Assembly: GCA_029062985.1 (NCBI GenBank)
Contig: JAIDPA010000152.1
Span: 1-46,651, forward strand
Reading direction: 5' to 3'
DNA from: Muribaculaceae bacterium
Lineage (GTDB): Bacteria > Bacteroidota > Bacteroidia > Bacteroidales > Muribaculaceae
Length of the DNA stretch: 46,651 nt
A program made the position numbers and the translations under genes. The notes beneath the pieces were generated by a model that ran no database searches, was not told the origin of the DNA, and saw only the letters and a program-made list of their open reading frames with translations. The stretch's first letter is position 1; the number at the start of each line of letters is the position of its first letter. Below, piece by piece: positions 39,894 to 46,651 of the stretch.

Positions 39894-41207
39894 ATGATGG
39901 AAAAGATATTATACAGAATTTTTTTGATAGTCCTGCTCATGTCAGGAGCCATAGCTGAGGGCAGAGCACGCGATTATCGTCCGGAGGAGCTTCCGAATCC
40001 TAACGTCGAAAGAAGGGACGTCTACGTCTCAGACGTCGGGAATCTTGTCGGCAGAGAGGCGAAGGAAAAGGTGAACAGGGAATTGTATGAGCTCCGTAAG
40101 CAGACAAGCGCGGAAGTGGCAGTGGCTGTCGTGCCTTCGATAGGGGATATGAGGGTGGAAGAGTTTTCGGAGAAACTGTTTACACATTGGGGGCTTGGAA
40201 AAGATGATAAGGACAACGGGGTGCTTATCCTGATAGTTCCGGAGCAGAGGGAGACGTTCATCATGACGGGATATGGGGTAGAAGGAGTCCTGCCTGATAT
40301 TTCCGTAAAGAAGATAGTGGAGCGTTCGATAGTAGCCAATATGAAGCAGGGAGACCTTGATGCAGCCGTTGTGGCGTCAGCTTCGGATGTCGCTCAGGCA
40401 TTGTCAGATCCGGAATTTGCTGAAGAATTGAAGAGCAGCCGGAAGGAAGCCTGGGAAGCCGGAGAGGAGCCACCGATAACGGGCGAAGACATCATGACGT
40501 TTGTGTGGTGGGTTGCGTTCGGTGTTTTTCTTGTTGCAGTCGGTCTTTTTGTCTATGACAGTATCAGAGTCAAACGTCAGCCTGACCGTTACCACAAGGC
40601 TTTAGTCAGGCATTCCCATCGTCTCACTTACTGGCTTCTGGCTCTGTTGTCGTTAGGAATGGCTTTGCCTGTCGCCCTGATAGCGGAATGGCTTAGAAGA
40701 CGCTCGCGCAATAAGCCTCTCAAATGCGCAGTATGCGGACATAAGATGAAGAAACTCAGCGAGGAGGAAGATAATGCCTTGCTTTCAGCCTCACAGGATT
40801 TTGAAGAGCATCTCCAGACTGTGGATTATGACGTATGGCAGTGCCCGGAGTGTGGCGCAGTGGAGCGGTTTGCCTTCAAGATGCCTCAGAATAAGTATAC
40901 GGAGTGTCCGTCGTGCCATACGATAGCTATGTGTGAGGTGAGAGACCATACGGTGGTGCCGGCAACTACAAAACAAACCGGAGAAGGGGAAAAAATCTAT
41001 GAATGTCAGTTTTGCCATCATCAAAATCGTCGCAGGTATGTTATACCAAAGAAAGATGACGGCGAAGCGGCAGCCTTAGCCGCCGGAGCGATTATCGGCT
41101 CTCTCGGCAGAGGGGGTAGATCGCATGGCGGCGGTTTCGGAGGCGGCTTTGGCGGCGGTTTCGGGGGTGGCTCTACCGGAGGCGGAGGCGCCGGCGGCAG
41201 ATGGTGA
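39894..41207 (+). CDS. TPM-domain membrane protein with four CxxC zinc-ribbon motifs and Gly-rich tail
   Basis: The start at 39894 (adjacent alternative 39897) is preferred over the ORF-track start at 39810, which lies within dgt. It begins a signal peptide ('MEKILYRIFLIVLLMSGAIAEGRA'). A TPM (YgcG-type) domain follows: 'DVYVSDVGNLVGREAKEKVNREL', 'AEVAVAVVPSIGDM', 'HWGLGKDDKDNGVLILIVPEQRETFIMTGYGVEGVLPD'. Two TM segments come next (around 205-225 and 245-265), then a cytoplasmic part with cysteine pairs ('CAVCGHKM', 'CPECGAVE', 'CPSCHTIAMC', 'CQFCHHQ') that should bind zinc. It ends in a Gly-rich repeat. TPM proteins have roles in photosystem repair or phosphatase-like activity in other bacteria; function here is unknown. 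Confidence 0.88.
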   Translation: MMEKILYRIFLIVLLMSGAIAEGRARDYRPEELPNPNVERRDVYVSDVGNLVGREAKEKVNRELYELRKQTSAEVAVAVVPSIGDMRVEEFSEKLFTHWGLGKDDKDNGVLILIVPEQRETFIMTGYGVEGVLPDISVKKIVERSIVANMKQGDLDAAVVASASDVAQALSDPEFAEELKSSRKEAWEAGEEPPITGEDIMTFVWWVAFGVFLVAVGLFVYDSIRVKRQPDRYHKALVRHSHRLTYWLLALLSLGMALPVALIAEWLRRRSRNKPLKCAVCGHKMKKLSEEEDNALLSASQDFEEHLQTVDYDVWQCPECGAVERFAFKMPQNKYTECPSCHTIAMCEVRDHTVVPATTKQTGEGEKIYECQFCHHQNRRRYVIPKKDDGEAAALAAGAIIGSLGRGGRSHGGGFGGGFGGGFGGGSTGGGGAGGRW

Positions 41208-41254
41208 ATCCACCCTATGGTTTAAAATTTAAAGAAAGGAATAAGGTAACCAAT

Positions 41255-42052
41255 ATGAAGAAAATGAAAAAGGGCATTATACTGAGTGCCCTGGCAGGAT
41301 GTTTATTAGCTACAGGATGCGGAAGAAGCAGCGAAAAAGCAGACGGGTTTACTTCCCGGGTAGATTTGGAAGGATATGAATATGACTGCATAGTGGAATT
41401 ACCTGACAGCCTGGTGACAGATGGAGAAGGGGGAAAATACGTAAGATTCAGAGGTCAGGGAATGCTTCCGTCTCAAGTAGGGGGGAAGAAGATAGCATCA
41501 GTGAGAGATTCCCTCATGCGTCTTGGAGGAATCTCTATGGCTGACCGCACGGGGGCGCTCCCCTTGCTGAAAGAGGGGTATCGACTGACCCGTCTTGACC
41601 CGGAAAAGATTTCGGGATGCAGCGAGAGATATAATCAGCTTGCAGTCACTTTGGTCACTCCCCGGATTGTGGTCTGGAGAGATTACGTCTACAGTTATCT
41701 CTGCGGATCAGCACACGGACTGTATAACACCACCTACGTCAACTACAGCATACCGGACGGCAAAATCCTTGAGCTGACTGATATCTTCAAGAAGGGATAT
41801 GAAAAGGAATTGTTGAGTCTGATAGTCGAAAGACTTAAGGAAGATGAGGTGGAACTTTCGGTGAAGCCGGAAGAAGTGGGTATTCCTTCGGATTTCGAGA
41901 TAATAGAGAGTGGCATTCGGTTCGTGTGGGGGCTTTATGAGATAGCGCCATACGTGGAAGGAGAGGTGACGGTCGATATTGCTACTTATGAGATTACAGA
42001 CCTCCTGAAGCCCGGCGTAGAGGAAATGCTCTATGGCAGGACGGATAATTAA
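41255..42052 (+). CDS. DUF3298/RsiV-like periplasmic lipoprotein
   Basis: The ATG at 41255 is chosen over the ORF start at 41201 because it opens a lipoprotein signal peptide (MKKMKKGIILSALAGCLLATGC, Cys at about 22). The mature region contains 'SERYNQLAVTLVTPRIVVWRDYVYSYLCGSAHGLYNTTYVNYSIPDGKILELTDIFKKGYEKELLSLI', the PdaC/DUF3298 signature where 'HGL/HPN...YD..G..L.L.DLF' recurs. Related domains occur in RsiV-type anti-sigma factors and secreted deacetylases, where they bind peptidoglycan-related ligands or lysozyme. Here no sigma factor is adjacent, so a stand-alone envelope-binding role is likely. It follows the TPM gene after 47 bases. Confidence 0.85.
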   Translation: MKKMKKGIILSALAGCLLATGCGRSSEKADGFTSRVDLEGYEYDCIVELPDSLVTDGEGGKYVRFRGQGMLPSQVGGKKIASVRDSLMRLGGISMADRTGALPLLKEGYRLTRLDPEKISGCSERYNQLAVTLVTPRIVVWRDYVYSYLCGSAHGLYNTTYVNYSIPDGKILELTDIFKKGYEKELLSLIVERLKEDEVELSVKPEEVGIPSDFEIIESGIRFVWGLYEIAPYVEGEVTVDIATYEITDLLKPGVEEMLYGRTDN

Positions 42053-42150
42053 ACCATTATAGGCAGACGTTTGTCTTAGGTATAGGAGGCTGAGAGAAAA
42101 CCACTCTAATGACGGCTCCGATGCTATCAACACATAAAAACACCCGAGAC

Positions 42151-42879
42151 ATGAAAAGACTACTGCTAATACTATTGTTGGGGGTTGCCCTTTCGGTAAA
42201 TCCCGTTTATGCCGACCATCACGGCAAAGGAGGTAACGGTAAGGACCGTCAGGAACATAATGACCACCGAGGACACCGTGATAACGGAAAACATAGTAAT
42301 AAACATAAGGACCGGAAGCATGATAATCACGGCAGCAAGCCGAAACCCGGCGGTCCGTCGCATAAGCCTCCCGGACATTCACGCCCGGCTCCCGGACATG
42401 GATATGGCGGTCCGGTCGGACATCATCCGCGTCCCGTACCACCTCCACCTCCTCCTCGTCCGCACCGTTATCCCCCACAGGCTTATTATATTGACGGAGG
42501 AAGAGTCTATTATGACGGAATTGTTATCTCGGGTCTGGTGCCGACAGCTTTCCGTATTCTTACAGACGGCTATGCTGTCAATCCTGAAATAGTATATTAT
42601 TGCGGTCAGCCGATAAGAGGTGCTTATCCGGGTTCTTTTCAAGTGCTTGGAGGAGGATATGCCATGGATGGCTTCGGCGTTTACTATAATGGAGTCAAAC
42701 TGATTGGTGTAGCTCCGGGTGGCTTCCGGATTCTTGGAGATGGATATGCCGTTGATCCGTATTACGTTTATTATGGCGGAGTAAGAATGAAGGGGGTGCA
42801 TCGTCCGACATTCAGATACGTCGGAGGAAAGGCGTATGACAGATTCCATCATTATCATCATGGTCGCCGGATACGTTAG
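42151..42879 (+). CDS. Secreted His/Pro-rich protein with DKNYY-like repeats
   Basis: The start at 42151 gives a signal peptide (MKRLLLILLLGVALSVNPVYA); the ORF-track start at 42109 adds 14 non-signal residues. The mature N-terminus is extremely rich in His, Lys, Asp and Gly ('DHHGKGGNGKDRQEHNDHRG') and then Pro ('RPVPPPPPPRPHR'). The C-terminal half carries about four copies of a repeat seen as 'YYDGIVISGLVPTAFRILTDGYAVNP', 'FRILGDGYAVDPYYVYYGG' and similar, resembling the DKNYY family. The His-rich region suggests metal binding in the envelope (inference). Its stop overlaps the convergent gene's stop by 4 bases. Confidence 0.8.
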   Translation: MKRLLLILLLGVALSVNPVYADHHGKGGNGKDRQEHNDHRGHRDNGKHSNKHKDRKHDNHGSKPKPGGPSHKPPGHSRPAPGHGYGGPVGHHPRPVPPPPPPRPHRYPPQAYYIDGGRVYYDGIVISGLVPTAFRILTDGYAVNPEIVYYCGQPIRGAYPGSFQVLGGGYAMDGFGVYYNGVKLIGVAPGGFRILGDGYAVDPYYVYYGGVRMKGVHRPTFRYVGGKAYDRFHHYHHGRRIR

Positions 42880-43958
42880 GGATGTTTGCGCAGCCGCAGC
42901 GAAGAATTGTGATAAGGAAACTGCAAAGAGAGGGTATTGCCTTCTCCGGTCTGCGCCTTGATTGAGTTGGAGAGGCTATTTCCTTCGGCGTCAATCCATT
43001 CCACATTGAAAATACCTGAGAATAAATCGGGGGTAAGGATGGCTTTCACCATTCCTTGCCTCCATTTTTTTGCATTTACACGTGCTCCGGAGAGATACAA
43101 CAGGAGGTAGCGGTCGGCATCACGCACAATTGCACACCGATAGTCGCCTCCCATCAGCAGGAGGGATTCCTCAAGGTCGCGGTCGAACAGACTCCAGTAG
43201 CCTTCCAGAGGGTCTTTGCTTTTCTTAAGATAGGCATCGAGTTCGTCAGCTCCTTTCCATGAATGGAATATAGACATTGATACGGGTGAATTGTCGGAAA
43301 ATGATATGTCTTTAATCATCAAATCGGCTGCCGGGTGGGCGCTGAATCCGAATCCGGAGCATGGTGGAAGTGTCATATCAGCGTGAAGAAGAAGGGAAAG
43401 ACTGCGGGCACCACCCCATATTTCAAGTCCGTTTTCAGAACCTGACAGTGTCCAGGAATTGAAACCTGTGTAACAGTCGATATCCTCATTCCCGGAAATG
43501 AATTTTTTTGAAATAGCTTCTCCTTCTGAATTTAGAATTGAAATCTCTATTCCGTTTTGTGACGAGACAGATGTGGCTTGCTCAACGGAAGCAATGCGGA
43601 CAGAGATGCTGTCTTCAGGAGAAAATTTAAGGATTGCATCCCATGCCGGCATACTGACTCTTTTCTGTCTGCCGTCTTTGTCGAGATAAGGGAAACGCTT
43701 TCCGGGATGAGCATGACGGTTGGCTGCACGGAAGGACAGCGAGAAGGAAGCAGAGGGAACAGGGAGTAAGAAATTGTCGGAGATAGGAGTGGACGACTGA
43801 TTATCAATTTCTATTCCCTCTCCGGATGCATTACGGAACGGTTGATAGCCTCTTCCTTTGTTCCATCTCAGAGTGGATGGAGAAGCCTGGTTCTGACAAT
43901 ATACATTTGCCTGAGAGGCAATAGCGGCGAGAAGGAGAAAAAGGACAAGACGCACCAT
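42876..43958 (-). CDS. Secreted protein of unknown function
   Basis: I recognise no named domain in this 360-residue protein. A signal peptide is present ('MVRLVLFLLLAAIASQANVYC'). The body looks beta-sandwich-like ('ASFSLSFRAANRHAH', 'CYTGFNSWTLSGSENGLEIWGGARSLSLLL', 'CSGFGFSAHPAADLMIKDISF'), as in secreted carbohydrate-binding or LamG/concanavalin-type domains, and a second part has 'YWSLFDRDLEESLLLMGGDYRCAIVRDADRYLLLYLSG'. Its start overlaps the LysE-family stop codon by one base (TAATG), so it is translated with that exporter gene. Confidence 0.7.
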   Translation of the reverse strand: MVRLVLFLLLAAIASQANVYCQNQASPSTLRWNKGRGYQPFRNASGEGIEIDNQSSTPISDNFLLPVPSASFSLSFRAANRHAHPGKRFPYLDKDGRQKRVSMPAWDAILKFSPEDSISVRIASVEQATSVSSQNGIEISILNSEGEAISKKFISGNEDIDCYTGFNSWTLSGSENGLEIWGGARSLSLLLHADMTLPPCSGFGFSAHPAADLMIKDISFSDNSPVSMSIFHSWKGADELDAYLKKSKDPLEGYWSLFDRDLEESLLLMGGDYRCAIVRDADRYLLLYLSGARVNAKKWRQGMVKAILTPDLFSGIFNVEWIDAEGNSLSNSIKAQTGEGNTLSLQFPYHNSSLRLRKHP

Positions 43959-44611
43959 TATCCCACAAGGTTAGAGATGCCGGAGACGATGCCTACGATA
44001 GCGAAAATCAGTATGACTGCCCCAATGATGCGATTAATCAGCCACATAGAACGGAGGTTGAAGTGGGCGCGCACTTTATCGATGGAGAAGGTGACGAGCC
44101 ACCACCATCCGAGCGCACCTGCCACAATTGAGAGATAGCCTACGATGTAATGATAGAATTTCACTTCCGGAACGGGGAAGTTGAATCGCGCAAATAATCC
44201 TATTATCAGGAAAAGAATCAGGGGATTGGAGAAGGTGAACAGGAATCCTCCCAGAATATTCTTTTTAGGGGAGACGGGTTCATCCTGAGCCGGACGGGTG
44301 ATTGATGAGGCAGGATTCTTTTTGAAGAGATAAATGCTGAATCCGATAAGCACCGCGCTTCCGACAAGCTGAATTATATTCTGGTTTTTTTCCAGGAATT
44401 CCTGAATGAAAGAGAGACCGAAACCGGTCAGGAGACAATAGAAAAGATCAGAAATCGTAGCACCGACACCGGTATAGAAACCGGGGCGCCGCCCTTTGTC
44501 AAGGGTGCGCTGAATACATAGTATACCCACGGGACCCATAGGGGCAGAGATGAGTATACCGATGGCAATGCCACGCCATATCATATATATGAGACTTTCA
44601 ATCAAGTCCAT
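43958..44611 (-). CDS. LysE family amino-acid exporter
   Basis: The 217-residue inner membrane protein fits the LysE/RhtB family: 'GIAIGILISAPMGPVGILCIQRTLDKGRRPGFYTGVGATISDLFYCLLTGFG' at the N-terminus carries the conserved P-G-P-like 'APMGPVG' loop and GxGA, followed by 'IGFSIYLFKKNPA', a central basic loop, 'LGGFLFTFSNPLILFLIIGLFARF' and two C-terminal helices. Six TM helices are expected. Members export amino acids or related metabolites. It is coupled by TAATG to the downstream secreted protein gene, an association that does not point to a specific substrate. Confidence 0.9.
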   Translation of the reverse strand: MDLIESLIYMIWRGIAIGILISAPMGPVGILCIQRTLDKGRRPGFYTGVGATISDLFYCLLTGFGLSFIQEFLEKNQNIIQLVGSAVLIGFSIYLFKKNPASSITRPAQDEPVSPKKNILGGFLFTFSNPLILFLIIGLFARFNFPVPEVKFYHYIVGYLSIVAGALGWWWLVTFSIDKVRAHFNLRSMWLINRIIGAVILIFAIVGIVSGISNLVG

Positions 44612-44662
44612 GCATATTTATCCTAAGGACAGCCGCTGCTGAGAAAGGGGGCTGCTCGGTTT

Positions 44663-45178
44663 TCAATTTGTTATTAAATATCCTCCTGCCTGAGTGGGGA
44701 TGCAGCGATAACGACGGAGCCCGAATGCAGAGGAAGAAGCCGGACCTGAAAGGGGAGCGCCGCCTCCCATCGTCACGTCGTAAGAGGAACCGCACACGGG
44801 ACATATTGCCTTAAACGTTTCCTCCTCAATCTCTATCCTTACAGTAGGCTTGCGTTCTACGGGGCATGCCAGATCATAGGCAAGGGGCATAAGAGTGGCA
44901 CCGCTGAAAGGATCCATGCCTGAGATGAGCAAAACGCCGCCAAATCCTGTGGCGGAGGTCTGTGTGTAGGGGAAGGAATACGGGGTGCGGGTGCCGTTGC
45001 CGAGGATGAAAAGAGAGTAGGATCCGAATGCGTTAACGCCGTAGCTGTTCCAGGTGCCGGCGTCAGCCAGCTGTATATTGACAGGCAGGTCGGGAGTGCG
45101 TTCGTCATTGACGGAGGAGCACGATGAGGAGACTGCCAGTAATCCCGTCAGAAACAGGGAGATGACGGATGGACGCAT
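44663..45178 (-). CDS. Rieske-like-fold lipoprotein with altered cluster ligands
   Basis: The 171-residue lipoprotein has lipobox 'SSSC' (Cys at about 20). The C-terminal part contains 'LAYDLACPVERKP' and 'FKAICPVCGSSYDVTMGGGAPLSGPASS...LRRYRC', spaced as in Rieske domains where C-x-H...C-x2-H ligates a 2Fe-2S cluster and G-x-P-x-x-G-P-A forms the Pro loop. Here both His positions appear substituted: the first motif reads CPV and the second CPVC. It may therefore bind another metal through cysteines, or no cluster. The gene start overlaps the upstream SRPBCC gene's stop by one base (TGATG). Confidence 0.7.
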   Translation of the reverse strand: MRPSVISLFLTGLLAVSSSCSSVNDERTPDLPVNIQLADAGTWNSYGVNAFGSYSLFILGNGTRTPYSFPYTQTSATGFGGVLLISGMDPFSGATLMPLAYDLACPVERKPTVRIEIEEETFKAICPVCGSSYDVTMGGGAPLSGPASSSAFGLRRYRCIPTQAGGYLITN

Positions 45179-45612
45179 CAGAAGGGTATTGCCTTCAGGA
45201 CTTCCCCGAACTGGTCAGCCATCTTCTGGATGTGTCCGCCTATCATCGGCTTGAGCATAGCGGGAATCTCAATGTCAATGACTACCTGCGCCTTACATTC
45301 GGCTTCAGAGACCGGAGATATGTGCATTGCGAGCGACAGGGGCACAGGAGAGCCTTCCCCTGAAAGAGCAATGAGAGTGGGTTCGATTTTTTCTGAGATA
45401 CGGAAGGTCAGAGCTCCGACAGGACCGCCCGGGACTGTGATGGAGTCCGGAGTGATGGAAATGCTGTCGAACATTGCTTTTTTATCTTCCGGTATCTTAT
45501 CGGCTGGAACCTTTTCCAGCAGGGAGCGTAGATTCTCAAGATTTGAAAGCTTGGAGAATACAGCTTCCGCCGAGGCTTGGAGAGGAGTTTCCTGACTTTT
45601 ATATGTAGCCAT
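45178..45612 (-). CDS. SRPBCC (START-like) domain protein
   Basis: The 144-residue protein is a single SRPBCC/polyketide-cyclase-type domain: 'QASAEAVFSKLSNLENLRSLLEKVP' (helix following the first strand), 'ISITPDSITVPGGPVGALTFRISEKIEPTLIALSGEGSPVPL' and a long C-terminal helix 'MLKPMIGGHIQKMADQFGEVLKAI'. Such domains bind hydrophobic ligands in a deep cavity. No signal peptide is present, so it should be cytoplasmic. It is translationally coupled to the Rieske-like lipoprotein gene. Confidence 0.85.
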   Translation of the reverse strand: MATYKSQETPLQASAEAVFSKLSNLENLRSLLEKVPADKIPEDKKAMFDSISITPDSITVPGGPVGALTFRISEKIEPTLIALSGEGSPVPLSLAMHISPVSEAECKAQVVIDIEIPAMLKPMIGGHIQKMADQFGEVLKAIPF

Positions 45613-45629
45613 TATTACGTTTATTTTAG

Positions 45630-45669
45630 TTTCGCAAGCTCAGGCTGTGATTTGGTTGAGCTTGCGAAA
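45630..45669. terminator. 13-bp inverted repeat downstream of pyrE, possible terminator
   Basis: TTTCGCAAGCTCA (45630-45642) and TGAGCTTGCGAAA (45657-45669) are perfectly complementary with a 14-base loop, in the gap between pyrE and the SRPBCC gene. It lacks a clear T-tract on either side, so it could be a terminator, an RNA-processing or stability element, or a protein site. Confidence 0.45.
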
Positions 45670-45729
45670 ATGAATTATTATAATTGAGGGGAGGAGAAAG
45701 CATTTAATTTATATGAAATCGAGAGAGAT

Positions 45730-46374
45730 TTATTCTTTTACGTAAGGCACCCAGTCGGCAGGGTCTTCACGCCATTCGCGAAGCTGCTCGGCTTCCGAAG
45801 GGCTTATATAGGCTGTCTCTTCCGCTACTTCAATCATAGTAGAGTAGTTGCAGAGAGCAATAAGATTGATATTAGCCTCATGAAAACGTTTGACAGCCAT
45901 CGGGAACTGATAGTTGAAAAGACATGTCATTCCTATGACATCTCCGCCGTAAGTCTGTAGGATTTCCACTGTCTTGAGCGAACTTCCGCCGGTAGAAACA
46001 AGGTCTTCGATGACGACAACCTTCTTTCCGGGCTTGAGATTGCCTTCAATAAGATTTTCAAGCCCGTGGTCTTTGGGAGTGGCACGGACGTATACGTAGG
46101 GGAGACCGAGAGTGTCGGCGACAATCGCGCCGATAGCAATAGCTCCGGTGGCAACGCCGGCAATGATTTCGACATCGGGAAAATGTTCGAGAATCACACG
46201 AGCGAATTCCACCTTTATGAAGTTGCGGATGTCGGGATAAGATAAAATGCGTCTATTGTCGTTGTAGATAGGTGAGTTCCAGCCGGAACCCCAAACAAAA
46301 GGATTCTGAGGCTGGAGCTTGATCGCGCTAATCTGTAAGAGTTTCTCGGCAAGAATTCTTTCCGGTTTTTTCAT
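45730..46374 (-). CDS. pyrE: Orotate phosphoribosyltransferase
   Basis: The 214-residue enzyme converts orotate and PRPP to OMP in pyrimidine synthesis. The family start 'LLQISAIKLQPQNPFVWGSGWNSPIYNDNRRILSYP' is followed by 'IIAGVATGAIAIGAIVADTLGLPYVYVRATPKDHGLENLIEG' and the PRPP-binding motif 'VVVIEDLVSTGGSS' (about residues 117-130). The conserved K-x-H-G near 'PKDHG' is present. Length is normal. It has its own good promoter about 75 bases upstream, so it is probably not dependent on the comF-like gene. Confidence 0.97.
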   Translation of the reverse strand: MKKPERILAEKLLQISAIKLQPQNPFVWGSGWNSPIYNDNRRILSYPDIRNFIKVEFARVILEHFPDVEIIAGVATGAIAIGAIVADTLGLPYVYVRATPKDHGLENLIEGNLKPGKKVVVIEDLVSTGGSSLKTVEILQTYGGDVIGMTCLFNYQFPMAVKRFHEANINLIALCNYSTMIEVAEETAYISPSEAEQLREWREDPADWVPYVKE

Positions 46375-46449
46375 AATTTTAATCTATTTTTGTTTAGAAT
46401 GGCCTGAATGGGGATAGGAGAGGATAGGCCAGACTGTCCCCTTGGAGTG

Positions 46450-46481
46450 CAAAATTACATCTATCTCCAAACATTTCCAAA
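46450..46481 (-). promoter_or_regulatory. Bacteroidota-type promoter for pyrE
   Basis: On the minus strand TTTG (46478-46481), 20 bases, then TAATTTTG (46450-46457), an exact TAnnTTTG. The start point should be near 46446, leaving a leader of about 72 bases before the pyrE ATG. Confidence 0.7.
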
Positions 46482-46543
46482 TAATAAACATTAAATGGGG
46501 TAGAAAATTCTTACAGGAGGGTGCAGAATATTGTGAAAATGTG

Positions 46544-46651
46544 TTAAAATGTAACTCCGATAGTCATAAGAAAAAGTCGGCATTGAGGAGCCTGCTCCAT
46601 GATTGTCAGCGCTGCCGATGTGAGTGTGGATCCGGTGGTGCAGACGTCGTC
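46544..46651 (-). CDS. comF: 3' end of a ComF-family phosphoribosyltransferase gene (cut by window edge)
   Basis: Thirty-five codons and a TAA are visible, reading from the window's right edge on the minus strand: 'DDVCTTGSTLTSAALTIMEQ' and a C-terminus 'LFLMTIGVTF'. The D-D-(V/I)-x-T-T-G-S-T core is the PRPP-binding motif of ComF/phosphoribosyltransferase-like proteins, which act in DNA uptake or related processes. The N-terminal zinc-finger part lies outside the window. Too short for the ORF track. Confidence 0.8.
   Translation of the reverse strand, partial: DDVCTTGSTLTSAALTIMEQAPQCRLFLMTIGVTF

Noticed and set aside
39122-39952. 276-residue minus-strand ORF opposite dgt
   Set aside because: Shadow of the well-supported dgt gene; translation lacks any recognisable family features and has atypical composition.
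41708-42478. 256-residue minus-strand ORF opposite the DUF3298 and His-rich genes
   Set aside because: Antisense shadow of low-complexity coding sequence, overlapping two better-supported genes.

Overview
The window looks like a chromosome segment of a Bacteroidales bacterium, possibly a Muribaculaceae-like gut or host-associated lineage; the family-level placement is my inference. Evidence for the phylum: a complete gldK-gldL-gldM-gldN type IX secretion core with PorP/SprF-like and PorT-like partners, many Bacteroidota-style lipoproteins, and several promoters matching the Bacteroidota form TTTG/TTG-N19-20-TAnnTTTG. No tRNA, rRNA, insertion sequence or CRISPR array was seen.

Layout. 0.3-7.3 kb (mostly minus strand) holds envelope and regulatory genes: a helical-repeat lipoprotein, a second lipoprotein, a membrane-anchored NAGPA-like protein coupled to a stand-alone LytTR regulator, an Rpn-type nuclease with an in-frame 12-bp repeat, and an unusual SanA/DUF218-NAGPA fusion. 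7.5-8.9 kb is a Fic AMP-transferase gene with three palindromes at exactly 39-bp period upstream and a promoter implying a leaderless mRNA. 9.0-11.5 kb holds small lipoprotein and membrane genes, including a third NAGPA-like protein.

The centre of interest is 11.6-29.5 kb: twelve tightly packed minus-strand genes that look like one 17.8-kb operon and are visibly more AT-rich than the flanking core genes. In transcription order they encode a signal-peptide/C-terminal-TM protein, a large actin/Hsp70-fold ATPase, a very long coiled-coil protein with a GrpE-like tail, a vWA lipoprotein, a three-TM protein, a tubulin/FtsZ-fold GTPase, a second large actin/Hsp70-fold ATPase, a TM coiled-coil protein, a protein sharing the latter's C-terminal domain, a degenerate SNase-like + trypsin-like protease fusion, an unknown protein, and a WG-repeat protein. 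I know of no characterised system with this full composition. It reads as a membrane-linked NTPase/cytoskeleton or chaperone-like apparatus, possibly for conflict or envelope remodelling; the function is inference.

29.5-30.4 kb holds a 192-nt rod-shaped RNA candidate resembling 6S RNA, a 41-residue acidic microprotein missed by the ORF track, and a second array of three palindromes at exactly 33-bp period. 30.4-38.4 kb is the type IX secretion operon (porT-porP-gldK-gldL-gldM-gldN plus a GT2 glycosyltransferase), punctuated by heptamer repeats. 38.5-42.9 kb (plus strand) carries dGTPase, a TPM-domain/zinc-ribbon protein, a DUF3298-like lipoprotein and a His-rich DKNYY-repeat protein. 42.9-46.65 kb (minus strand) carries a secreted unknown, a LysE-family exporter, a Rieske-like lipoprotein, an SRPBCC protein, pyrE, and the 3' end of a comF-like gene cut by the window edge.
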